Shown here piece after piece: positions 41,581-50,539 of a stretch of 64,000 nucleotides of DNA (within the stretch, counting starts at the first letter, position 1; every line of letters starts with the position of its first letter). This DNA is from Nocardia coubleae NBRC 108252 (GTDB lineage Bacteria; Actinomycetota; Actinomycetes; Mycobacteriales; Mycobacteriaceae): contig NZ_BDBD01000001.1 in the NCBI RefSeq assembly GCF_001612805.1, positions 62,001 to 126,000 on the forward strand. Direction: 5' to 3'. Under the pieces are notes generated by a model. That model was not told the DNA's origin, ran no database searches, and saw only the letters and a program-made list of their open reading frames with translations. The translations under genes and the position numbers were made by a program.

Positions 41581-42485
41581 TCCACCAGGTGCCGCTCGGC
41601 GGATAACGACCGCACGGGCGTGAAATCACGTGCGGCGATGTGCTCCGGCCTGCGCTGCGGCGCCGCGAACGGCTCGACCAGTGCGTTCTCGACACTGTTG
41701 AACACCAGGAAGATGTTCGACCTGGCATACGGCGTGATGTTGTTCGACGACCCGTGCATCAGGTTGGAATCGAACAGCAGCGCCGAGCCTGCCTTGCCGG
41801 TGAACTGGGTGATCCCGTAGCGCGCGGCGAGGAAGGTGATGTCGTCGTTGGTCGGGATGCCGATGCGCTGCTCGCGCAACGACTCCCGATAATGACCCTC
41901 CGGCGTCTCACCCAGGCACGGCACGAACGTGCGATGCGAGCCCGGCATCACCATCAGCGACCCGTTGAACGGGTAGTTGTCGGTCAACGCGATCGACAGA
42001 CTCACCGCGCGCGGGGTCGGCATCCCGTCCTCGGCATGCCAGGTCTCGAAATCGGAGTGCCAGCCGAAGCCGCTGCCACCGAAACCCGGCATGTAGTTCA
42101 CCCGGCTCTGATGCAGATACACCGGCGAACCGAGGATCTGCTCGGCGAGCCCGACGATGCGCGACTCGGCGAGCAGTTCCGCGATCGGCTTGCTCAGCCG
42201 GTGCACCTGGAACACCGAACGAACCTGTCCGGCAACGGGTTCCACGATCACTCGCTCGTCGCCGTAGAGCACCGGGTCGGCCGCCAGGTGCCCTATCTCG
42301 GCCCCGAAAGCCGCCACCTCGTCCGCACTGAGCAGATCCGGGATCGTCGCGAAACCGTTCGCGTCGAACTCGGCCAGCTCGGGTGTACTCACCTGCCCCC
42401 ACACCGTCGGATCGGTGCGCTCGATGTGGGGGGCGGGCTCGGACAACCGCGTGGGGTAGCGGTCGGACCGATCAGACACTGGCAT
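41568..42485 (-). CDS. ectD: Ectoine 5-hydroxylase EctD
   Basis: A 305-residue Fe(II)/2-oxoglutarate dioxygenase that hydroxylates ectoine to 5-hydroxyectoine. Seen: the EctD consensus [23 protein letters not shown] with the iron ligands H-x-D, and the distal histidine in [20 protein letters not shown] and [13 protein letters not shown] are also typical. It is the last gene of ectABCD; its ATG at 42485 lies within the end of ectC (stop at 42472), overlapping by 14 bases. Confidence 0.95.
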   Translation of the reverse strand: MPVSDRSDRYPTRLSEPAPHIERTDPTVWGQVSTPELAEFDANGFATIPDLLSADEVAAFGAEIGHLAADPVLYGDERVIVEPVAGQVRSVFQVHRLSKPIAELLAESRIVGLAEQILGSPVYLHQSRVNYMPGFGGSGFGWHSDFETWHAEDGMPTPRAVSLSIALTDNYPFNGSLMVMPGSHRTFVPCLGETPEGHYRESLREQRIGIPTNDDITFLAARYGITQFTGKAGSALLFDSNLMHGSSNNITPYARSNIFLVFNSVENALVEPFAAPQRRPEHIAARDFTPVRSLSAERHLVDQVR

Positions 42486-42873
42486 CCTCCTCGATAATCA
42501 GCGGATACACCCCGTTCTCGTCGTGTACCTCGCGGCCGGTGACCGGCGGATTGAACACACACAACATCCGCAGCGTGGTGCGGGCGGTGACCTGATGACG
42601 TTCATGACCGTCGAGCAGGTACATCGACCCGGGACCGAGCGGATAGACGGTCTGGTCCTCGAGGTCGAGCAGTTCACCCTCGCCCTCGACCAGCCACACC
42701 GCTTCCACATGGTTTTGGTAGTGGAACCGGTGCACGGTGCCGGCCTCGATCGTGGTCTCGTGGAACGAGAACCCGACCTTGTCGCCGGCGAGCACGATCC
42801 GTTTGCTTCGCCACCCCGGGCCGGCCACATCGCGGTCGGTTCCGGTGATCTCGGCGGTGGTGCGCACGATCAT
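42472..42873 (-). CDS. ectC: Ectoine synthase EctC
   Basis: A 133-residue cupin that cyclises N-gamma-acetyl-diaminobutyrate to ectoine. Seen: [47 protein letters not shown] and [13 protein letters not shown], holding the metal-binding E, Y and H of this family. ATG at 42873 overlaps the ectB stop (ATGA). Confidence 0.96.
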   Translation of the reverse strand: MIVRTTAEITGTDRDVAGPGWRSKRIVLAGDKVGFSFHETTIEAGTVHRFHYQNHVEAVWLVEGEGELLDLEDQTVYPLGPGSMYLLDGHERHQVTARTTLRMLCVFNPPVTGREVHDENGVYPLIIEEDASV

Positions 42874-44141
42874 GCGGCACCGCCACACACGGTATCGATG
42901 CTGTCGGACAGGATCGACAGACCGCGATCGAGCTCGTCGCTGCGCAAGGTCAACGGCGGCAACAACTTCACGACCTCGTCCATCGAACCCGAGGTCTCCA
43001 CGAGCAGACCCTGCTCGAACGCGGTACGGCACACCTTGCCCGCCTGCGACGGGTCGTCGAACACGATGCCGTGCACCATGCCGCGACCGCGGGTGGTGAT
43101 GCCCTCGTGCCGCTGCGCCACAGCCGAGAGCGTGCGGCCGATGTACTCGCCGTTGGCGGCGGTGAGCCGGGCCAGCTTGTCGTCGGACCAGTACTCGCGC
43201 AGCGCGGCGGTCGCGGTGACGAAGGCGGGGTTGTTGCCGCGGAAGGTGCCGTTGTGCTCACCAGGAGCCCACTGGTCGTGCTCGGGCTTGAGCAGCACCA
43301 GTGCCATCGGCAGGCCGTAGCCACCGATCGACTTGGACAGGGTGACGATGTCGGGGGTGATGCCCGCGATCTCGAAGGAGAAGAACGGGCCGGTGCGGCC
43401 GCAGCCCATCTGCACGTCGTCGACGATGAGCAGGATGTCGCGCGCGGCGCACAGGCCGGCCAGGTGGCGCAGCCACTCGGCGCGGGCCAGGTTCACACCG
43501 CCCTCACCCTGCACGGTCTCTACGATCACCGCGGCGGGGCGGTCGAAACCCGAGGAGCTGTCGTCGAGCACCCGCTGCATCCAGCCGAAGTCCTCGATGG
43601 TGTTGTCGAAGTAGCCGTCGTAGGGCATCGGGGTGGCGTGCTCGAGCGGCACACCGGCGCCCGCCCGCTTGGCCGCGTTGCCGGTGACCGACAGCGCGCC
43701 GAGCGTCATGCCGTGGAAGGCGTTGGTGAAGCTCAGGATCGTCTTGCGGCCGGTGACCTTGCGGGCCAGCTTCAGCGCCGCCTCGACCGCGTTGGCGCCC
43801 GTGGGGCCGGGGAACTGCACCTTGTAGTCGAGCCCGCGCGGGGTGAGCAGGGTTTCGCGGATGGTCTCGAGCAGTTCACGCTTGGCCACGGTCGACATGT
43901 CCAGACCGTGGGTGATGCCGTTGCTGCCGATGTATTCCAGCAGCGCCTTCTTGAGCACCGGGTTGTTGTGGCCGTAGTTCAGCGCGCCTGCGCCCGCGAA
44001 GAAGTCGAGATAGTCGCGGCCCTGCTCATCGCGGATCCAGGCACCTTCGGCGGTGGTGAACACGGCGGGCCAGTCGCGGCAGTAGCCACGCACATTCGAT
44101 TCCATCGCTTCGAAAATGCTGGTGTCGGTGGTCGTGATCAT
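42870..44141 (-). CDS. ectB: Diaminobutyrate-2-oxoglutarate transaminase EctB
   Basis: A 423-residue class III PLP aminotransferase converting aspartate semialdehyde to 2,4-diaminobutyrate with glutamate. Seen: [56 protein letters not shown] and the PLP lysine in [14 protein letters not shown]. The ATG at 44141 has AGGAGG 7 bases upstream; the ATG at 44147 is too close to that site. It overlaps the end of ectA. Confidence 0.96.
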   Translation of the reverse strand: MITTTDTSIFEAMESNVRGYCRDWPAVFTTAEGAWIRDEQGRDYLDFFAGAGALNYGHNNPVLKKALLEYIGSNGITHGLDMSTVAKRELLETIRETLLTPRGLDYKVQFPGPTGANAVEAALKLARKVTGRKTILSFTNAFHGMTLGALSVTGNAAKRAGAGVPLEHATPMPYDGYFDNTIEDFGWMQRVLDDSSSGFDRPAAVIVETVQGEGGVNLARAEWLRHLAGLCAARDILLIVDDVQMGCGRTGPFFSFEIAGITPDIVTLSKSIGGYGLPMALVLLKPEHDQWAPGEHNGTFRGNNPAFVTATAALREYWSDDKLARLTAANGEYIGRTLSAVAQRHEGITTRGRGMVHGIVFDDPSQAGKVCRTAFEQGLLVETSGSMDEVVKLLPPLTLRSDELDRGLSILSDSIDTVCGGAA

Positions 44142-44143
44142 GA

Positions 44144-44689
44144 TCATGCCTCCTGGCGCTGAGCGGGCGAAATAATGTAGAGGTGCTCGGCTTCGTGGGA
44201 ATCTGGAAAATGATGTGCTTCGAATAGTTCCTCGGTACGCAATTGCGCGCCACGTTCGCGGGCCACCGCGGAGAACAACGCCTGGGAAGCGGAATTATCG
44301 GGGGAGATCGTCGTTTCCAGGGTGTTGATCCCGGCGGGTGCCACGGAATCGAGCAGGGCGTGCAGGAGTTTCGCGGCCAAACCCCGGCCGCGGAATTCGG
44401 CGTCGACGGCGATCTGCCAGACGAAAAGCGTGTCCGGCGCATCGGGACGAACATACCCGATCACGAATCCCACTGCCTGCCCGCCACATTCGACGACCAT
44501 GGAGGTCGCCTCGAAATCCCGGCACCACAGCAGATAGGCGTAGCTCGTATTCACGTCGAGTACGCGGGAATCGCGCGCGATGCGCCACAATTGGGCACCG
44601 TCACCCAATCTCGGGTGTCTGAGAATAATTTCCGAACCTCGAGCCGTCGCGGTATCGGTCGGCTCCATGGACATAGTCGGACTCGGCAT
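44144..44689 (-). CDS. ectA: Diaminobutyrate acetyltransferase EctA
   Basis: A 181-residue GNAT acetyltransferase that makes N-gamma-acetyl-diaminobutyrate. Seen: LRHPRLGDGAQLWRIARDS, YLLWCRDFEATSMV, FVWQIAVDAEFRGRGLAAKLL (acetyl-CoA site R-G-R-G-L-A) and LETTISPDNSASQALF. ATG at 44689 follows AAGGTGG by 5 bases. First ect gene, 69 bases after the response-regulator stop on the same strand; osmotic control is expected but no site can be named. Confidence 0.95.
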   Translation of the reverse strand: MPSPTMSMEPTDTATARGSEIILRHPRLGDGAQLWRIARDSRVLDVNTSYAYLLWCRDFEATSMVVECGGQAVGFVIGYVRPDAPDTLFVWQIAVDAEFRGRGLAAKLLHALLDSVAPAGINTLETTISPDNSASQALFSAVARERGAQLRTEELFEAHHFPDSHEAEHLYIISPAQRQEA

Positions 44690-44758
44690 ACATTCCACCT
44701 TGACTAAGAGACTTTACGGTCTTTGTGTCGAGCTCTTTGCGGTTGTATGACGAATCGT

Positions 44759-45472
44759 TTACTGCGGCTGGATATCCAGCCGGTAACCCAGCCCGCGCAC
44801 GGTCACCACGATGCGCGGATCCGAGGCGTCACGCTCGATCTTGGTGCGCAACCGGCGCACGTGGACGTCGACGATGCGTTCGTCACCGAAAAAGCCTTGA
44901 TCCCAGACTCTTTCGAGCAGCACCGCGCGGCTGAGCACGCGGCCGGGGGTCTCGGCGAGTTCGCACAGCAACCGGAACTCGGTGACCGTGAGGTGCAGTT
45001 CCTCGCTGCCACGGCGCACCGCGCCCGCGTCGGCCGCGAGGACAAGGGGACGCACCGGGTCGTCGTCGAGGACCACTTCGGGAGTGGCATCGCGTTCGGC
45101 GGCGATCCTGGCGCGGCGGCGCAGGGCGCGCATCCGGGCGGTGATCTCCTTGATCTCGAACGGCTTGCTGACGAAGTCGTCGGCACCGGCTTCCAGGGCC
45201 GCGACCACGTCGTGGGTGTCGTATCTGGTGCTGATCACGATGATCGGCACGTCGTGGTCGCGGCGGATCTCGCGGATGCAGTCGAAGCCGTCGGTGGCCC
45301 CGCGCATCAGGTCCACGATCATCAGATCGGGCGGTCCGTCGTTGCGCAGCCGGTCGAGGGCGTCCTCGGGGACACCCGCCTCGGCCACGGCGTAGCCCTC
45401 GTCTTCCATCGCGCGGCGCAGATCGCCCCGCATCTGCACATCGTCGTCGACGATCATCAAGTTGGCGGTCAT
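44759..45472 (-). CDS. Orphan OmpR/PhoB-type response regulator
   Basis: A 237-residue two-component response regulator. Receiver domain: acidic pair D9-D10/D11 in MIVDDD, phospho-acceptor Asp54 in MIVDLMRGATDG, and lysine in VSKPF; then an OmpR-type winged helix with LTVTEFRLLCELAETPGRVLSRAVLLERVWDQGFFGDERIVDVHVRRLRTKI. No histidine kinase gene is adjacent. ATG at 45472 overlaps the stop of a 24-codon upstream frame. It lies directly upstream of ectABCD in the same direction and may regulate it and itself through the direct repeats at 45637-45688. It is not GlnR, which lacks these receiver residues. Confidence 0.88.
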   Translation of the reverse strand: MTANLMIVDDDVQMRGDLRRAMEDEGYAVAEAGVPEDALDRLRNDGPPDLMIVDLMRGATDGFDCIREIRRDHDVPIIVISTRYDTHDVVAALEAGADDFVSKPFEIKEITARMRALRRRARIAAERDATPEVVLDDDPVRPLVLAADAGAVRRGSEELHLTVTEFRLLCELAETPGRVLSRAVLLERVWDQGFFGDERIVDVHVRRLRTKIERDASDPRIVVTVRGLGYRLDIQPQ

Positions 45473-45543
45473 CCTCGCACCTCGCTGCCGCCCGGCGCGA
45501 CCGTGACCGCCGATGCGGCTGTGTTCTGCCAATGCTCGCTCAT
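45469..45543 (-). CDS. Possible 24-aa leader peptide coupled to the response regulator
   Basis: A 24-codon frame (begins MSEHWQNTAASAVT) with AAAGGAAG 6 bases before its ATG at 45543. Its TGA overlaps the response-regulator ATG as ATGA. Good ribosome site plus perfect coupling suggest it is translated. No family is recognised. It could adjust translation of the regulator. Confidence 0.5.
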   Translation of the reverse strand: MSEHWQNTAASAVTVAPGGSEVRG

Positions 45544-45636
45544 GTGCACTTCCTTTGCTGACACGCTCGTGCGTGCGGCCGGTACACCTGGGGAATTCGC
45601 GTCCCCAGTCCGACACGACATCCCGCTTTCGAGCTT

Positions 45637-45688
45637 GTTACCAATCCGTTACTTACCCAGAGCGCTCGTCGCGTAAACCCGCCGTAAC
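45637..45688 (-). promoter_or_regulatory. Paired 11-bp direct repeats before the response regulator
   Basis: GTTAC at 45637 and 45648, and GTAAA at 45673 with GTAAC at 45684: two direct-repeat pairs, each with an 11-bp period, in opposite orientation. This spacing (one helical turn) is the usual binding mode of OmpR-family regulators. They lie between the response-regulator operon and the divergent PLP-enzyme gene. Confidence 0.55.
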
Positions 45689-45759
45689 AATTCGTGCCCG
45701 ATTTGCACGGTTTCAAGGTCGGCCGGGCTGCCGCGCGCGGTGGCATAGTCGACGGGGTG

Positions 45760-46692
45760 ATGCCCACTTTCGACGACATCGAGGCCGCCGCCGCGCGGAT
45801 CGAGGGCCGGGTTCGCCCGGTGACGGTTGCACCCGCTGGACCTGGGGATTCCCCGCTCTGGTTCGCACTGGAGTTCTTGCAGTTCACCGGGACTTTCAAG
45901 GCGCGTGGCGCGCAGAACTTCCTGCGCGCCGCCGGGGAGTTGCCCGCCGCCGGTGTGACGATCGCCTCAGGCGGCAATGCGGGACTCGCGTGCGCGTGGT
46001 CGGCGCGGGAAGCGGGGGTGCCGGCGACCGTGTTTCTGCCCGAATCGGCGCCGCCGGTCAAAATCCGTCGACTTCGTGACTTGGGCGCCGATGTACGACT
46101 GATCGGTCCCGAGTACAAGCAGGCGCTTGCCGCGTGCCAGGAGTTCGCGGCGGACACCGGGGCGCTGTTCTCGCACGCCTACGATCACCCGCTCATAGCG
46201 GCGGGCGCGGGCACCCTGATGCGGGAGATCCAGCAGCGCGTGCCCGATCTGGATACGGTGGTCGTCGCGGTGGGCGGCGGTGGACTGTTCACCGGAACCG
46301 CGGTCGCCGCACAGCATTTCGGCATCCGCACCGTCGCGGTGGAACCGGTGGGCTGCCGCTCGCTGAACGCCGCGCTCGAGGCGGGCCGTCCGGTGCAGGT
46401 GAGCGTCGACTCGATCGCCGCCGATTCGCTCGGCGCACCGAACGTGTCGGAGATGGCGCTGGCCGCCGCCCAGCACCCCGACGTGGTGTCGGTGCTGGTC
46501 GCGGACGAGGCGATTCGCGCCGCGCGCCGACAGCTCTGGGACGAGCACCGGATCGCCGTGGAGAACGGTGCCGCGACCGCGCTGGCGGCGCTGCGCGACA
46601 CCGGTTCCGGTGCTGCCTACCGGCCCGCCGAGGGCGAGCGGGTCTGCGTCATCCTGTGCGGTGCCAACACCGACCCGTCGGACCTGGTGTGA
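45760..46692 (+). CDS. PLP-dependent threonine/serine dehydratase-like enzyme
   Basis: A 310-residue fold-type II PLP enzyme. Seen: the PLP lysine in FTGTFKARGAQNF, ASGGNAGLACAWSAREAGVPATVFLPESAPPVKIRRLRDLGA, and the phosphate-binding glycine loop VAVGGGGLFTG. It resembles threonine dehydratase or serine racemase-type enzymes; the exact amino acid is not clear. ATG at 45760 is preferred, with a GTG one codon before it. Divergent from the response regulator; convergent with the SDR. Confidence 0.85.
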   Translation: MPTFDDIEAAAARIEGRVRPVTVAPAGPGDSPLWFALEFLQFTGTFKARGAQNFLRAAGELPAAGVTIASGGNAGLACAWSAREAGVPATVFLPESAPPVKIRRLRDLGADVRLIGPEYKQALAACQEFAADTGALFSHAYDHPLIAAGAGTLMREIQQRVPDLDTVVVAVGGGGLFTGTAVAAQHFGIRTVAVEPVGCRSLNAALEAGRPVQVSVDSIAADSLGAPNVSEMALAAAQHPDVVSVLVADEAIRAARRQLWDEHRIAVENGAATALAALRDTGSGAAYRPAEGERVCVILCGANTDPSDLV

Positions 46693-46698
46693 GCGTGC

Positions 46699-47553
46699 TC
46701 AGCGCACCAGTTCGTTCTTGGTGGCGTAGTTGGTCATCGCGGCGTTGAGGCCGCGCATGGCCAGCGTGTAGCCGTACGGGACGTAGCGCTGGCCCCAGTG
46801 GGCGAGGTGGATGTCGCGGGAGGTGTAGACCCAGTAGCGGTTGCGTTCCACACCGCGGATCACCGCGTCGGCGGCCTGTTCCGGCGTGACGGCATGGCGC
46901 AGGAACAGGCCGATGGCCTTGCGCAGCGCGGCGTTGTCGCGGTCGACGCCCGCGATGTCGACGCTGTCGACCATCGGGGTGGCCATCGCCCCGGGAAGTA
47001 CGAGGCTGACGCCGATCTTGTGCCTGCGTAGGTCGAACCGCAGCACCTCCGACACACCGCGTAGCCCGAACTTCGTGGCGCTGTAGGGCGCGTGCCACGG
47101 CAACCCGAACAGTCCGGCCGCCGAGGACACGTTCACCAGATGACCGCCACGCCGCGCGGCGATCATCGGCGGCAGGAACTCCTCGATGACGTGGATGGGG
47201 CCCATGAGGTTGATGTCGATGGTGCGCCGCCACTGCTGATGGGTGAGTTTGTCGACGGTGCCCCAGGTGGCGATGCCCGCCACGTTCATCACGATGTCGA
47301 CGTGCCCGACGGCGTCGAAGGTGTGCGCGGCCAGCCCGACGACGGCCGAATGGTCGCTCACATCGGCGGGATGGGCCAGGTGCACGGTGGCACCGGCGGC
47401 GCGCAGTTCCTCGGCGGTGGTGGCCAGCGTGTCGGCGGTGATGTCGGTGAGCACCAGCGACGCGCCCTTGGCGGCGGCCGCGAAGGCGGTTGCCCGGCCG
47501 AGACCGCTGGCGGCGCCGGTGATCAAACAGGTCTTCCCGTCGAACTTCGTCAT
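46699..47553 (-). CDS. Short-chain dehydrogenase (SDR)
   Basis: A 284-residue classical SDR. Seen: TGAASGLGRATA near residue 12, NVAG, catalytic serine in NVSSAAGLFG and YSATK. The extended C-terminus (NRYWVYTSRDIHLAHWGQRYVPYGYTLAMRGLN) is typical of mycobacterial SDRs of this group. Convergent with the PLP enzyme, 6 bases apart. Substrate unknown. Confidence 0.85.
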   Translation of the reverse strand: MTKFDGKTCLITGAASGLGRATAFAAAAKGASLVLTDITADTLATTAEELRAAGATVHLAHPADVSDHSAVVGLAAHTFDAVGHVDIVMNVAGIATWGTVDKLTHQQWRRTIDINLMGPIHVIEEFLPPMIAARRGGHLVNVSSAAGLFGLPWHAPYSATKFGLRGVSEVLRFDLRRHKIGVSLVLPGAMATPMVDSVDIAGVDRDNAALRKAIGLFLRHAVTPEQAADAVIRGVERNRYWVYTSRDIHLAHWGQRYVPYGYTLAMRGLNAAMTNYATKNELVR

Positions 47554-47587
47554 GGCCCCGACCCTACGGTTCGCTCGATGTTCCCGT

Positions 47588-48238
47588 CTACGACAGGGTA
47601 TCGATGGTTATGGTCGTCCAGCCGCCGACGTGCAGGCGGCTACCCGCCCGCAACGGCAGCGGAACCTGTGGCGACAGCGGTGTCTCGGTGCCGTCGAGGC
47701 TGGTCCCGTTGGTCGAACCGAGGTCGGTGACGGTGAGCGAGCCGTCGGTCCCGACGCGCAGCAGGGCGTGCGCACGCGACACACCCGGGTCGGCCGGGGC
47801 GATACCCAGGTCGATCTCGGGCACGATGCCCTGCGAGGCCGAGCGTTTGCCGATCAGGAACTCGCTGCCGCGCAACTCGATCCGGCGTTCGGGGTAGAAA
47901 CCGGGGAAGGCCACCCGGTCGGCGTCGGGACCTTTGCGGGCCTGCACCCGGTCGTAGAACTCGCGGTCGGCGAAGACCCTGGCCACCCAGACGGTTTCGC
48001 GCGCATCGGCGGTACCGCGCAGATCGGCGGCGGGTGAGTCCGTGCGCGGTGGCGGCGGGGCGGGCAGGGCCGAGTCGTATCCGCAGTTCTCGCAGAAGCG
48101 TCCGCTGGTCGGCACCGAACACGCGGGGCACAGGCGCAGATCGGCCGGATCGGCTGCCGGGACACCGGTGAGCGCCGACCCGCACACATCGCAGTAGTCG
48201 GTGGCCTGCGTCTGGTGACCGTCCGCGCACACCGCCAT
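47588..48238 (-). CDS. FHA-domain protein with zinc ribbons
   Basis: A 216-residue protein. Two N-terminal zinc-ribbon-like units are seen: C4..H8..C16-x2-C19 and C37-x2-C40..C49-x2-C52. A C-terminal FHA domain follows, with IGKR, VSRAHALLRV and DLGSTNGTSLDG, which binds phosphothreonine. The start is one base from the stop of the VWA gene, so it ends the seven-gene pknG operon. It is a candidate phosphorylation target or reader for PknG, comparable in role to GarA/OdhI, but it is a different protein with additional domains. Confidence 0.85.
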   Translation of the reverse strand: MAVCADGHQTQATDYCDVCGSALTGVPAADPADLRLCPACSVPTSGRFCENCGYDSALPAPPPPRTDSPAADLRGTADARETVWVARVFADREFYDRVQARKGPDADRVAFPGFYPERRIELRGSEFLIGKRSASQGIVPEIDLGIAPADPGVSRAHALLRVGTDGSLTVTDLGSTNGTSLDGTETPLSPQVPLPLRAGSRLHVGGWTTITIDTLS

Positions 48239-48239
48239 G

Positions 48240-49529
48240 TCAGGAACCCTCCGACCGCAATCGGGTGGTCTTGGTGGAGCGGATGTCGAGTGCGAGTTCG
48301 TCGGCGGCCGCGACCTGACCGCGCAGCTTCACCGTTCCGTCCTTCTCGTCGACCTCGACAACGGTGCGAAGCAGTTTGGCGGTCGACTCGTGTCCCGAGG
48401 CGGCGGCCAGTTCCACCGCGCGGCGCAATTTCGCGGTGGCCGTGGACAAGTCGCCCTCGCGGCGGGCGGCGAGACCCTCCTGAACGGCCTGGGCGAGTTC
48501 GACCTGGCCGGTGTAGTGGGCGACGCGGGTGCTGATCCTGGTCGACAGCGTGGAGTCGGTGGTCCACACCGCGCGGACCAGCCCCTGACCGAGCACGTCC
48601 TCACCCGCGAGCACGCTGAGGCGGGCCGCGAGCTTCTCCCGCCCGGGCGCGGCCGGTTCCAGTTCGATCTGCAGATGGTATTCGCGTTCCTCGGCCGCCC
48701 ACGACGACAGCGGGTAGTCCCCCACCTGCGCACCGGAATCGGTACGGCGCCCGGTGAGGTCCTCCAGCACGGGTGCGACCTGCTTGACCATGCGCACCCG
48801 CGCGCCGGCCGGAGTCCACACGCGCAGGGTGAGTTCCGGGATCACCCGGGCCGCCGACGAGCGCATCATGGCGGCGAAATCGGCCGCCAGGTCCTTGGGA
48901 TCGGCGACGATATCGGCGCCGCCGGACAGCTTCGAGGAGATCTTGTGCAGATCGGCCGCCGCCCAGTCGGCGCCGACACCACGGCAGTCGCAGACGAAAA
49001 GTCCTTCGGCGCGGTCGAGTTCGGTGGCCAGCTGCTCGGGGGTCTCGTGTTCGTTCTTGCCGTCGGTGAGCAGGATGGCGTGCGCCTGGGCACCCGGGTG
49101 CCCGGCGGCGACCTGGCGGGCAAGGGCGAGCCAGGACCCCATGGCGGTGCCGCCGTCGGGCCGCAACCGGTCGAGGGCCCGCTTGGCGGCGGTGCGGTGG
49201 GTGTGGTCGGCGGGCGCCGACAGCGCGCCGGTGGGGTAGATCATCCGCGCGGACTCGGTGCCCTCGATGATGGCGAAGGCGGTGCCGTCGGGGATCTCGT
49301 CGAGCGCGGCGCGGGTGGCGGTGCGCGCGTTCTCGAACTTGCGCTTGTGCCCCATCGAGCCGGAGCAGTCGATGATCAGGATCTCGAGCCGGGGCGGCGG
49401 GGTGGCGACGGCGGCCAGTTCGGGGCCGGTGGCGACGGTGAGCACCGCGTCCACCACGCTCGCACCCTCGGCGAGGAATTCGTTCTGGTCGACGGCGACC
49501 GAAAGGCCTGCGATATCAGGGGAACTCAT
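48240..49529 (-). CDS. VWA-domain protein
   Basis: A 429-residue soluble protein with a von Willebrand A domain. The metal site is DCSGS (Asp54, Ser56, Ser58), followed by TDGKNEHETPEQL; after it a beta-rich part and a helical C-terminal domain (QVELAQAVQEGLAARREGDLSTATAKLRRAVELA). No signal peptide is seen. ATG at 49529 overlaps the PP2C stop (ATGA). VWA proteins in kinase/phosphatase/FHA operons usually act as metal-dependent scaffolds. Confidence 0.87.
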   Translation of the reverse strand: MSSPDIAGLSVAVDQNEFLAEGASVVDAVLTVATGPELAAVATPPPRLEILIIDCSGSMGHKRKFENARTATRAALDEIPDGTAFAIIEGTESARMIYPTGALSAPADHTHRTAAKRALDRLRPDGGTAMGSWLALARQVAAGHPGAQAHAILLTDGKNEHETPEQLATELDRAEGLFVCDCRGVGADWAAADLHKISSKLSGGADIVADPKDLAADFAAMMRSSAARVIPELTLRVWTPAGARVRMVKQVAPVLEDLTGRRTDSGAQVGDYPLSSWAAEEREYHLQIELEPAAPGREKLAARLSVLAGEDVLGQGLVRAVWTTDSTLSTRISTRVAHYTGQVELAQAVQEGLAARREGDLSTATAKLRRAVELAAASGHESTAKLLRTVVEVDEKDGTVKLRGQVAAADELALDIRSTKTTRLRSEGS

Positions 49530-50539
49530 GACACTCCTGGATCGGGTACAGCGGCGCGCGCGGGCACGGGGGCGAGCGCGACCGTGATGTTGTCGCTGCC
49601 GCCGCTGTCGAGCGCGAAGTCGGCCAGGGCGCGCGCCGCGGCCTGCGGGGTGGTCTCGACGGTGAACCCGGCCAGCGCGACCGGATCGGGCAGGTAGTTC
49701 CACAGCCCGTCGGTGCACAACAGCAGGGTGCCGGGTTCGGTGACGAGCATGCTCTGCAGGCAGTTCGCCGACCAGGGCGCCTCGCCGCCGTCGGCGCCGA
49801 GCCAGCGCAGCAGGGTGTGCGCGCGCGGGTCGCGCATGGCGGCTTCCTCGTCCATGGCGCCCGCGTCGACGAGGGCCTGGGCCCAGGAGTCGTCGACGCT
49901 GAGCCTGCGCGACGCCGTCGGATCGCCCGCGGCGAGCCAGAATGCCCGGCTGTCACCGACATTGGCGACGGTGATCTCGGTGCCCTCGGGGGTGTCGCGC
50001 AGGATCGCCGAGACGTAGGTGCACGAGGGCGCGTATTCGGGGGTGCGTGACATGCCGCGCACCGCGGCGACGGCGGTGGCCAGTCCGGCCATCACGGCGT
50101 CGGGGGCGGGGCGGCCGTCGGCGAGCGCGGCAAGCACCGCGTCGACGCCGGTGCGGGCGGCGGTGCCGGAGGCGGCCTGGGGGTCCTGGGAGGTCGAGAC
50201 GCCGTCGCTGACGACGATCACCCGGACACCGTCACCGTCGCGCACGGCGGCGGCGACCGCGTCCTCGTTGCGGGAGTGGCTGATTCCGCGATCGGTGAGG
50301 ATGTACACCGGGCCGAGGTCTTCCTCGAAGCGGTCCGGAACCGGCTTCGGGGTGCGGCACACCACGCACAGCCCGGCCTCGTAGCGCCGTTCCCCGCAGG
50401 TGGGGCACTGCGGCACCGTGACCGGGTCGTGCACCGGCAGGGCCGCCTTGCGCACTCCGAGTTCGCGACCGCAGCTCTCGCAGTACCGGTATCCCGCCCT
50501 GGCCGCGCCCGCGCAGTCCGGGCAGCCCGGGGCGGTCAC
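49526..50539 (-). CDS. PP2C-type Ser/Thr protein phosphatase with zinc ribbons
   Basis: A 337-residue protein. Two zinc-ribbon units open it: C6-x2-C9..C20-x2-C23 and C45-x2-C48..C58-x2-C61. The PP2C domain follows with TDRGISHSRNEDAVA, IVVSDGVSTSQDP, ANVGDSRAFWL, LLCTDGLWNYL and GSDNITVAL, so all metal aspartates are present. The glycine-rich DGMGG of most PP2Cs is here DGVSTS. GTG at 50539 overlaps the pknG stop (GTGA). It probably reverses phosphorylation by PknG, since the two are translated as a unit. Confidence 0.88.
   Translation of the reverse strand: MTAPGCPDCAGAARAGYRYCESCGRELGVRKAALPVHDPVTVPQCPTCGERRYEAGLCVVCRTPKPVPDRFEEDLGPVYILTDRGISHSRNEDAVAAAVRDGDGVRVIVVSDGVSTSQDPQAASGTAARTGVDAVLAALADGRPAPDAVMAGLATAVAAVRGMSRTPEYAPSCTYVSAILRDTPEGTEITVANVGDSRAFWLAAGDPTASRRLSVDDSWAQALVDAGAMDEEAAMRDPRAHTLLRWLGADGGEAPWSANCLQSMLVTEPGTLLLCTDGLWNYLPDPVALAGFTVETTPQAAARALADFALDSGGSDNITVALAPVPARAAVPDPGVS

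Noticed and set aside
44759..45472. Response regulator as GlnR, which is known to affect ect genes in Streptomyces
   Set aside because: GlnR lacks a normal receiver site; this protein has the acidic pocket, Asp54 and the lysine of a phosphorylatable receiver.
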